Assembly (NCBI GenBank): GCA_030668165.1
Contig: DAOUUM010000116.1
Span: 1-7,979 of the forward strand
Length of the DNA stretch: 7,979 nucleotides
Direction of reading: 5' to 3'
DNA from: Candidatus Heimdallarchaeota archaeon
GTDB taxonomy: Archaea > Asgardarchaeota > Heimdallarchaeia > Heimdallarchaeales > Kariarchaeaceae
The notes below the pieces were generated by a model that was not told where the DNA came from, made no database searches, and worked only from the letters and a program-made list of their open reading frames with translations. This document shows, in pieces, positions 1 through 5,557 of this stretch (positions within the stretch are counted from its first letter, which is position 1; every line of letters starts with the position of its first letter). The position numbers and the translations under genes are program-made.

Positions 1-17
1 GTATTCCAAATAATATG

Positions 18-27
18 AATATATTTT
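18..27 (+). promoter_or_regulatory. Possible TATA box for the membrane redox operon
   Basis: The AT run AATATATTTT lies about 38-47 bases before the first possible start (ATG at 65). An archaeal start of transcription about 26 bases downstream would fall near position 48 and leave a leader of some 15 bases. The call rests only on composition and spacing. The region is AT-rich throughout, so chance matches are likely. Confidence 0.3.
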
Positions 28-64
28 GTATCATAATCAATTCTAGTATCATTTTAACGGATAG

Positions 65-316
65 ATGAAGTCATATCGGCAACTCTTTAAAATCAATCTT
101 CTTTGGGAAGATGTAGAGTGTTTATTGATGAATCTGGATAGAAAACTTCAAAATTTTACATTTTTATTACTCGGAATTTTATTTTTAGTTGTTGGATTTT
201 CGCTCAACGAACTCGCAATACTGGTACAAGTTGACTCCAGTACTATCGATGCATGGTATAATTTCTTAATGCCATGGGTCGGTGATGCAATCTCTGGATT
301 GCCCACTCCTTGGTGA
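65..316 (+). CDS. Small membrane protein coupled to polyferredoxin
   Basis: This 83-residue protein belongs to no family I recognise. One clear hydrophobic helix lies at about residues 31-50 (FTFLLLGILFLVVGFSLNEL). A second, weaker apolar stretch near the C-terminus is rich in Trp and Pro (around WYNFLMPWVG). No cysteines or histidines suggest cofactor binding. Its stop codon lies five bases before the ATG of the polyferredoxin gene, and the last codons contain that gene's ribosome-binding motif, so the two are almost certainly cotranscribed. A role as a small accessory or assembly subunit of the redox protein is inference. The start is uncertain: ATG 65 gives 83 residues, while ATG 128 (MNLDRK) gives 62, keeps the whole membrane helix, and has a weak purine-rich AGAGTG a few bases upstream. 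Confidence 0.65.
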   Translation: MKSYRQLFKINLLWEDVECLLMNLDRKLQNFTFLLLGILFLVVGFSLNELAILVQVDSSTIDAWYNFLMPWVGDAISGLPTPW

Positions 317-317
317 T
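312..317 (+). promoter_or_regulatory. Ribosome-binding site deciding the polyferredoxin start
   Basis: GGTGAT is a full match to part of the sequence complementary to the archaeal 16S rRNA 3' end (GGAGGTGAT). It stands four bases before ATG 322. It overlaps the stop codon of the upstream small gene (TGA at 314-316), which suggests translational coupling. It favours ATG 322 over in-frame TTG 310 and GTG 313. Confidence 0.6.
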
Positions 318-321
318 CATC

Positions 322-1272
322 ATGTCTAAGAAAAAGCCTGAATCAAGTATATTTGTTGATTGGATCGGATCTGTTACAGGTTGGTTCAAATCTTTAAAAA
401 ATAGAAGAATCCGAACTATCAGACTGATCAGTCAGATATCTTTCTTTGTTTTAATTAATGGAGTGATATTAGGCTTATCCAGAATATCATTCCCAGCACC
501 AGTGGCCATGCCTGCTGGTTCTCCATTTGGAACAATCTGGGGTGGATTAGATGCGGTTCAATTTGTTTTGACAAGTGGTAATTTCCCGTTTTTGGCTCTA
601 GGTATATTCTTTTTAACCAGTACCATCCTGGGAAGGTTCACATGTGGCTGGATTTGCCCCGTGGGCCTCTGGCAGGACATTGTGTCATGGTTACCCATTT
701 CAAAAACAAAAGTCGATAAGCCAACCAACACTGGATTACAAGAGATCTCAAGATGGTTCCTGGGCATATTCCTTGCATTTGCAGCCTACGTGGGCTATCA
801 GAATGCAACGGGTCCAACTCTTGTTGATAATGTATGGACCAGAATACCAACACAGGTGCTGGATCCTGCAGGAACTTTATTTGTTAGTTTATTTTATTCC
901 TTTTGGTGGGGCATACTACCTGGAGATGGAGGCCTTTCAGACGTATTTGATGACCTTGGGTGGTTATTTTTCTGGAAGTTATTAATTCTATTAGTGGTTA
1001 CTTTTGCAAGTATTAAGATCCCCAGAGCTTACTGCAGATGGGTCTGCCCAACTGGAGCACTTCTTGCACTTAATTCCAAGAACTCATTGCTAACAATCAA
1101 GAGAGATCCACTGAAATGTAAGGATGGATGCAAAGATTGTGAGGATGCCTGTAAGATGGGTGTGCCTATACTCGATGAGGATGCAAGTGGTATCTCCAAT
1201 AGCCTGTGTATTAACTGTGGTGATTGTGTGGATGCCTGTCCTGACGCTATGAGCTTTGCAATTAGATTATAA
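322..1272 (+). CDS. Membrane 4Fe-4S polyferredoxin, NapH/NosR/CcoG-like
   Basis: A membrane-bound iron-sulfur protein that probably passes electrons between the membrane and a soluble or external partner. From ATG 322 it has 316 residues. About five hydrophobic helices are visible, near residues 38-55, 89-105, 145-160, 184-197 and 213-231. Two CxxxCP motifs at helix ends (CGWICP, Cys108/Cys112; CRWVCP, Cys238/Cys242) are the hallmark of the NapH/NosR/CcoG membrane ferredoxin group. A C-terminal two-cluster ferredoxin domain follows: Cys266/270/273/277 and Cys296/299/302/306. The second cluster is the standard CxxCxxCxxxCP. The first is CxxxCxxCxxxC, followed by Lys where Pro is usual. Relatives act in nitrate or nitrous oxide reduction or in oxidase assembly, but no such partner gene lies here, so the electron donor and acceptor are unknown. 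It follows the small membrane gene in an apparent operon and converges on the next gene. TTG 310 or GTG 313 are possible alternative starts. Confidence 0.88.
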   Translation: MSKKKPESSIFVDWIGSVTGWFKSLKNRRIRTIRLISQISFFVLINGVILGLSRISFPAPVAMPAGSPFGTIWGGLDAVQFVLTSGNFPFLALGIFFLTSTILGRFTCGWICPVGLWQDIVSWLPISKTKVDKPTNTGLQEISRWFLGIFLAFAAYVGYQNATGPTLVDNVWTRIPTQVLDPAGTLFVSLFYSFWWGILPGDGGLSDVFDDLGWLFFWKLLILLVVTFASIKIPRAYCRWVCPTGALLALNSKNSLLTIKRDPLKCKDGCKDCEDACKMGVPILDEDASGISNSLCINCGDCVDACPDAMSFAIRL

Positions 1273-1330
1273 TCAAATTATTTTTCATAAAAACTAGTAT
1301 AACAAATATTCTAACCAAACTTAAAATTTT
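1273..1330. terminator. Convergent T-run termination region
   Basis: These 58 bases separate two converging genes and are strongly AT-rich. For the plus strand, T5 at 1281-1285 comes within nine bases of the polyferredoxin stop. For the minus strand, an A5 run within CATAAAAACTAG reads as TTTTT downstream of the small minus-strand gene. No stable hairpin is seen. T-runs alone are enough for archaeal termination, so the region probably ends transcripts from both sides. Confidence 0.4.
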
Positions 1331-1744
1331 TCAGTTATTAAAGTTCTCAATTATCCATTTTCCAATATCCTTAATTTCATCCTTACCCATCATGGGTTTG
1401 TTCCTGAATTTTAGTTTTACCTGGGGTAGCATCTGATTAAGCTCTACCACATTGGGAATACTTGAACTAATTTCTTTTTTGATCAGGATGATAAGTAGTC
1501 TGCTCTCCTGCCTAACGAGCAAGTTGAAAGGAAACACCAGTGCATAGTAATTTGAATTACTGTGCACATCGATCATACTGCATGCCTCCACATACTTGTT
1601 TTCATCTGTAGTCAGCACTATTGAAATCCTAACGATCAGATCCATGATATTCATTTTCTTGTTCAGATATTCATCCTCAATGTTTCCTATAATCAGATCC
1701 ACCACTGGGCCATGATCTTTCAGAGTACACATTATTAGTTCCAT
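1331..1744 (-). CDS. Stand-alone copy of neighbour's C-terminal domain
   Basis: This 137-residue soluble protein has no family I recognise. Comparison with its operon partner (1754-3100) shows it corresponds to that protein's C-terminal domain. Gly12-Pro13 matches Gly317-Pro318. YVEACSMIDVH matches YTESVNFIDLH. The spacing from GP to the ID[LV]H motif differs by one residue (46 against 45). The stretch after the His (S, then L, F and N) also lines up. Alternating beta-like and helical stretches suggest a compact alpha/beta domain; a longin- or roadblock-like fold is conceivable but is only a guess. It has no signal peptide, membrane helix or metal motif. It starts nine bases after the partner's stop, with GTGAT three bases before the ATG, so the two are probably made together and may pair through the shared domain. 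An internal ATG at 1732 is less likely. Confidence 0.72.
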   Translation of the reverse strand: MELIMCTLKDHGPVVDLIIGNIEDEYLNKKMNIMDLIVRISIVLTTDENKYVEACSMIDVHSNSNYYALVFPFNLLVRQESRLLIILIKKEISSSIPNVVELNQMLPQVKLKFRNKPMMGKDEIKDIGKWIIENFNN

Positions 1745-1747
1745 AAT

Positions 1748-1752
1748 ATCAC
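1748..1752 (-). promoter_or_regulatory. Ribosome-binding site of the small operon gene
   Basis: Read on the minus strand, GTGAT follows the partner gene's TGA by one base and stands three bases before ATG at 1744. It matches the archaeal 16S rRNA anti-Shine-Dalgarno complement. This supports the chosen start and translation from a shared transcript. Confidence 0.5.
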
Positions 1753-1753
1753 T

Positions 1754-3100
1754 TCAAAATACTGAGGTAACAACATTCTTGGCAATCAGCAAATGTCTAT
1801 CCTCTATCTCATCAATTGCCCCAAAAAATAATTTCAGCTGTTTAATCCTCTTCACCAAAATATCGGGTGTGGGTAAAAAATGAATATGTGATTTGGGTAT
1901 GTACATGAAGTACTGTGCAATTGTGGTCTCCCTCAACCGTTTATCACCTGTTTTTGGGTTGGGAAAATTCATAGAAAATATCAGGATGACAGAGGAACTG
2001 GTCTCATGCAAATCAATAAAATTAACAGATTCAGTGTAAGAATCCAATCCTGATCCGGAGAGTACCATCATCTTGACAAACAGACTGTCAAGGTCCTCTT
2101 TTTTCATAAATTCATCCTTAAATTCTCCCACCATGCCGCGGATACGAGGGCCCTGGGGTGTCATTTGAGTATAAACAAGCGGAATCTCCAACTCTTTAAA
2201 TCTGGACTCATCAACTGTGTACCTGTCCCATTCTTCGAGTGATGCCTTTTCTCGTGGTTTATCTATAGATCTTCCCTGTAATTCATACAGAGTTGTCAGA
2301 TCAAATCCAACATCATAATTCCTTTTAACAGTTTTCTTCTTCAGACGACCTATCACTCCTTTCTGCTCATCGGTCATGGAGTGGTAGACTTTAATCGCCC
2401 CCTCTATTGCCTCCCGATCTCCCCTCTCATTACCATAGTTGGATAATCTGAGATATTTCTCGACCTCATAGCTGTCGAGGACTATGTATTCCCGTATTGC
2501 CTCTATCATCTCCTCATCCTTGAGTTCTGCCATTAACATGGTAAGAAATCTATCCGTATCCACATTGATCCTGAATATAAGGTTTATTGCATCTGATATA
2601 TGTCTGGTTTTTAGTAACTCGACAAAATCTCTGAGGTCTCTCTCCCAGTCCTTATGGATGAGCTCCATCTTGTTATCCAGTTTGATGGTCATCTCCCCGT
2701 TTATTTTGATTGATATTAATCTGGTGAACCCAGGGTACATAGCCTCTATTATATTATCAATTGCTCTGTAGGTAACTACACTTATCATATTCTTCCCGAT
2801 AATTGACTCATTAACCTCGTACTTGTTGTAAAAGGGAACAAATACTCTAATGTTGGATTTGATGAACTGGGCTATCAAATATATTTGTAAACTATCATAG
2901 TTTCTCAGATAAACTGCCTCAACATTGTTTGATATAGCATGGTCAACTATCTTCTGAATTCTCTTGACAATATCTGATCTTGTATCCATGTACGATAATA
3001 TCATCAGTTTCTTGAGATCTGTGTAATCTTTTAGTTCTACCACACCTCGTTGTTTGAGATGCTGAGTCAATGGATAGAAAGAATAATTGACTATTTCCAA
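1754..3100 (-). CDS. Two-module hypothetical protein (N module + C domain)
   Basis: A 448-residue soluble protein of unknown function with no signal peptide or membrane helix. Residues 1-91 form a module shared with the divergent gene at 3385-5058: NYSF at the N-terminus, GVV near residue 20, KIVDHAISNN at 50-59, YLxNY at 64-68 and IRVFVPFY at 84-91. The strand-helix-strand pattern there (YLRNY, a helix, then IRVFVP) resembles an alpha/beta fold, possibly Rossmann-like. Residues 145-260 are mostly helical and charged. Residues 306-448 match the small protein encoded next in the operon. The start is TTG (3098-3100 on the complement). No in-frame ATG lies just upstream, and the start coincides with the first residues that align with the paralogue. 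A TATA-like run about 26 bases upstream suggests a leaderless message. No catalytic motif is recognisable, so a binding, scaffold or regulatory role is only a guess. Confidence 0.8.
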   Translation of the reverse strand: MEIVNYSFYPLTQHLKQRGVVELKDYTDLKKLMILSYMDTRSDIVKRIQKIVDHAISNNVEAVYLRNYDSLQIYLIAQFIKSNIRVFVPFYNKYEVNESIIGKNMISVVTYRAIDNIIEAMYPGFTRLISIKINGEMTIKLDNKMELIHKDWERDLRDFVELLKTRHISDAINLIFRINVDTDRFLTMLMAELKDEEMIEAIREYIVLDSYEVEKYLRLSNYGNERGDREAIEGAIKVYHSMTDEQKGVIGRLKKKTVKRNYDVGFDLTTLYELQGRSIDKPREKASLEEWDRYTVDESRFKELEIPLVYTQMTPQGPRIRGMVGEFKDEFMKKEDLDSLFVKMMVLSGSGLDSYTESVNFIDLHETSSSVILIFSMNFPNPKTGDKRLRETTIAQYFMYIPKSHIHFLPTPDILVKRIKQLKLFFGAIDEIEDRHLLIAKNVVTSVF

Positions 3101-3119
3101 TAGATCTATTTTAGTTTTG

Positions 3120-3134
3120 ATATATATATTATAT
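3120..3134 (-). promoter_or_regulatory. TATA box for the minus-strand two-gene unit
   Basis: An alternating AT run (plus strand ATATATATATTATAT) is centred about 26 bases before the TTG start at 3100. This is the usual distance between an archaeal TATA box and the transcription start. If used, transcription would begin at or next to the start codon, giving a leaderless message, which fits the lack of a ribosome-binding motif. Confidence 0.5.
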
Positions 3135-3350
3135 TTGCGTGATCCCCGTAATATTGTCTCACGATTGCTCAGTTATTGACTACGAGTATAATTTATGCTA
3201 CTTGCTTGTTATTGATTGGGCCAAAGTATTAATAGAATCAATTCAATGAATTATATTAATTATGGATTATTTGGAGTTGATATTGCTTTATTGATAATTA
3301 ATTCCTAAAAACGAACAATTGATTTTTACGTTTTCACATTTTCAACTGAT

Positions 3351-3362
3351 AATTATTAATAA
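3351..3362 (+). promoter_or_regulatory. Possible TATA box for the TPR gene
   Basis: AATTATTAATAA is centred about 28 bases before the proposed TTG start at 3385. The spacing would give a leaderless or near-leaderless message, mirroring the arrangement of the divergent paralogue. No ribosome-binding motif is present between this box and the start. Confidence 0.35.
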
Positions 3363-3384
3363 CTGCACCAATTATGTTAAATTA

Positions 3385-5058
3385 TTGATATTCAATTATT
3401 CCTTTGCTCCAATTTCTGAATTTATGAAGTCCGTGGGAGTAGTTGATATTGAGGATCAAGAGCTATTTCACCTGCTTGATTTTGATTATACACCCACAAT
3501 TCAAGAGATAACTAAACGATGTAGGAAGATTGTAGATCACGCGATATCGAATAATCATAACAAAATATATCTGAAAAATTACGCCACTTTCCATACTCAT
3601 CTGATCCAGGAATTTCAGTCCCAGGATATCAGGATATTTGTACCAGAATACGAGACTATGGATTCAGAGGAATATATCACGAGCTATAAAGTATACAATA
3701 AAATGGCTTATCTCAGTGAGGTGGGTCTGGTGGAATTGGATTCATGCTCGGGCCTCTTTGTCGAATATCTTAACCATAACGAATCTGTATTCATGTTCAG
3801 ATCCAGCAGGTCAGAGATCTCAATTGATATCGATCGATCCATTATCGACGAGGTGAGGACCAACAACATATATTATCTGATATCCTCCAAATACAATATA
3901 TCAATCTCAAACATGGATGAGTTTATCATAGATTTCAGGGTTCAATTCAATTCAGAACTATTAAATACCTGCACTGATTTAGATTCACAATTTGTCTCTA
4001 AATTTCTTAATTTTTGTAATCAAATGCAAGCTAAATTCAGGACATACGATTCCAAGACTGCTGATGATTTTGAATTAACATTAGATGAGTATGAGTTAAT
4101 TCCTATTTCTTTTAAAACCACAGTTAATATGCTTCTAACATCTAAATACAATAAATTGAATATTTATCGAAACATCCACTCCTTCTTCAATCTTCCCTCC
4201 CTTTATAGGAGACTGGGTTTTTACAATTCACTAGTTTCCAACTACCATAAATCGAATGAGTATATATCTAAATACCTTGATATAATTGAAGCAAACCTGT
4301 ATGAAGATGATGTGATTTTCCATCCCAGAAGGAATCTAATAAGAAATCTAATATCTTCTAATCAGTTCAAAAAAGCTGAGGTGTTTATCTTAGAGTTACT
4401 TGATAATTGTAATGAGATACAATACCAATTTATCTATCAGGATCTTGCCAATGTTTATCGATTAACGGGAAGAAATGATGAGGCAACGAAAATATACAAT
4501 AAATTAATTGAATTAGACAGTCTTGAATTCAGACATATATATTATACTCAACTTGCCATTATCTATAGTCAAATGGGAAAGGGAGAACGTGCCCTTGAAA
4601 TAATCGAAAAATCTATCAAACCAAAATTAATAAAAAACACAATTACTGCTGCTCAACATGTACTAATCCATTTTGATCATCACAATAAATTACCTAATCT
4701 TGAACCTTTGAGGGCCACAAAACTAACAGATTTCCAAATTGATCAGCAACTAGAATTCTTTGAGACTATGGAAAAATTCATCTCCGACAATGAGTACTAT
4801 GCAGAAGCATTTTCTGAATTCCTAGATATGCCATCATCAGATATTCCCTACAACTACATTTGCTTCTTTTTACTCTTCAAGTATTATTTTAGGGTTAAAA
4901 ATTATATTAGAATCTTTGAGATGATTGAGAGAATAGAATCACAACTTCGAGGTGAGTTGAGAGAAAATATAAAACAGGCAAGAATTTATTTAAAAAATGA
5001 AAGCTATGAAGAGTTAGAGAGATTATTTGCTGTCCGCCTCATTAATTATCTTTATTAG
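3385..5058 (+). CDS. Paralogous N module fused to TPR-like repeats
   Basis: A 557-residue soluble protein of unknown function. Residues 4-89 are homologous to the N-terminus of the divergent gene (NYSF, GVV, KIVDHAISNN, YLxNY, IRIFVPEY; 25 of 46 residues identical in the best ungapped stretch). Weaker similarity may continue to about residue 150. The middle (about 160-270) is not recognised. Residues about 330-415 contain helical hairpins with TPR spacing. Two are fairly clear: one around LANVYRLTGRNDEATKIY, the next around LAIIYSQMGKGERALEII. The C-terminal 130 residues are also helical and may be further degenerate repeats. TPRs usually bind proteins, so a docking role is likely but inferred. 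The C-terminal domain of the paralogue is absent. The start at TTG 3385 was chosen because it aligns with the paralogue's TTG start. TTG 3319 would add 22 unmatched residues, and ATG 3424 would delete the conserved NYSF. Confidence 0.8.
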   Translation: MIFNYSFAPISEFMKSVGVVDIEDQELFHLLDFDYTPTIQEITKRCRKIVDHAISNNHNKIYLKNYATFHTHLIQEFQSQDIRIFVPEYETMDSEEYITSYKVYNKMAYLSEVGLVELDSCSGLFVEYLNHNESVFMFRSSRSEISIDIDRSIIDEVRTNNIYYLISSKYNISISNMDEFIIDFRVQFNSELLNTCTDLDSQFVSKFLNFCNQMQAKFRTYDSKTADDFELTLDEYELIPISFKTTVNMLLTSKYNKLNIYRNIHSFFNLPSLYRRLGFYNSLVSNYHKSNEYISKYLDIIEANLYEDDVIFHPRRNLIRNLISSNQFKKAEVFILELLDNCNEIQYQFIYQDLANVYRLTGRNDEATKIYNKLIELDSLEFRHIYYTQLAIIYSQMGKGERALEIIEKSIKPKLIKNTITAAQHVLIHFDHHNKLPNLEPLRATKLTDFQIDQQLEFFETMEKFISDNEYYAEAFSEFLDMPSSDIPYNYICFFLLFKYYFRVKNYIRIFEMIERIESQLRGELRENIKQARIYLKNESYEELERLFAVRLINYLY

Positions 5059-5094
5059 GCTTATGAAAATTCTATGGCTTGAACTTGGATTATG

Positions 5095-5102
5095 TTTTTT
5101 TT
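5095..5102 (+). terminator. T8 terminator after the TPR gene
   Basis: A run of eight T residues begins 37 bases after the TAG stop and is followed by two further short T-rich steps (ATGTTATGTTTTATG). No hairpin precedes it. Such oligo-T tracts end transcription in archaea. Confidence 0.45.
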
Positions 5103-5141
5103 ATGTTATGTTTTATGTAGGAATTCATACCGATTTGAGTA

Positions 5142-5166
5142 TTTTTAACAAATTAAATTATTAATA
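5142..5166 (+). promoter_or_regulatory. Possible promoter of the 48-codon ORF
   Basis: An AT-rich run (TTTTTAACAAATTAAATTATTAATA) ends 26 bases before the ATG at 5192. A TATA box in its right half would place transcription close to that ATG. This is the main support for expression of the small ORF. Confidence 0.3.
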
Positions 5167-5191
5167 GCATGCCACGTCTCTGGTAGTTACA

Positions 5192-5338
5192 ATGCATTCT
5201 GCTGAAGCTCCAAAAGCAACTGATAAAATTGCAAAGGAGATCAAAGGAATGGATGCTATAAGCATTTTTCGGAAATTCAGGGTTCGTATAAGACTTGTAA
5301 TTTTAGTCATGATAATGATACAAGTTTTCACTTCATAA
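5192..5338 (+). CDS. Small basic protein or gene remnant, 48 residues
   Basis: An open frame of 48 codons from ATG 5192 to TAA 5338, too short to be recognised. The first 24 residues are polar and helix-prone (KATDKIAKEIKGMDAIS). A basic patch (FRKFRVRIR) follows, then a short apolar tail (LVILVMIMIQVF) that could be a membrane or amphipathic helix. It sits alone between the T8 terminator and a segment resembling a broken frame, so it may be the surviving start of a decayed gene. In its favour are a TATA-like run at the right distance and a protein-like pattern of polar then basic then apolar residues. There is no clear ribosome-binding site. Confidence 0.35.
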   Translation: MHSAEAPKATDKIAKEIKGMDAISIFRKFRVRIRLVILVMIMIQVFTS

Positions 5339-5346
5339 ACATATGA

Positions 5347-5545
5347 AGTAATAATATACGAAGAATTCTCCTAGGAAAATTTGATGAATTGGATCGCTGA
5401 TTCCCGACTTTATCAAGATTTAAAAACCACATAGAAAAAAAATACAGGATACATAATTTACCATAGCATCGCTGGAGGAGAATGACTGGGAAATCAATTA
5501 TTCATGGGTGAAAAAGGGTGAGAAATTCACTTTTGTTCTTCCTGA
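5347..5545 (+). pseudogene. Possible decayed coding segment
   Basis: Between the 48-codon ORF and the end of the surface-protein gene, two plus-strand frames read like protein broken by stops. One (from about 5347) gives GKFDELDR, a stop, then FPTLSRFKNHIEKKYRIHNLP and a second stop. The next frame (from about 5469) continues SLEENDWEINYSWVKKGEKF and further. The residue mix is charged and soluble-like, unlike a random AT-rich translation. I recognise no family. It may be an old gene with stop mutations and a frameshift, or simply chance. Apart from this, nothing else is seen in 5339-5557. Confidence 0.2.
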
Positions 5546-5557
5546 ATTATATTTATA

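Larger units (their letters stand above)
3101..3384. other. Divergent intergenic region between paralogous genes
   Basis: These 284 bases separate the two outward-facing genes that share an N-terminal module. They are AT-rich and hold a TATA-like run near each end, one per direction. A small inverted repeat (ATTCA-A-TGAAT, around 3242-3252) lies in the middle and could be an operator, but is short enough to be chance. I see no RNA gene. An open frame continues leftward from 3385 to a TTG at 3319; its residues have no counterpart in the paralogue, so I treat it as non-coding. Confidence 0.5.

Noticed and set aside
558..985. Other-frame open frames inside the polyferredoxin gene, on both strands
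   Set aside because: They overlap a gene with clear cysteine motifs and have no recognisable features or start signals.
2484..2771. Plus-strand 95-codon frame inside the minus-strand two-module gene
   Set aside because: It lies wholly within a conserved coding gene and its Ser/Ile/Leu-rich translation is typical of an antisense shadow.
3319..3384. N-terminal extension of the TPR gene from TTG 3319
   Set aside because: The 22 extra residues have no counterpart in the paralogue, which starts where the similarity begins, and they would overlap the likely TATA box.
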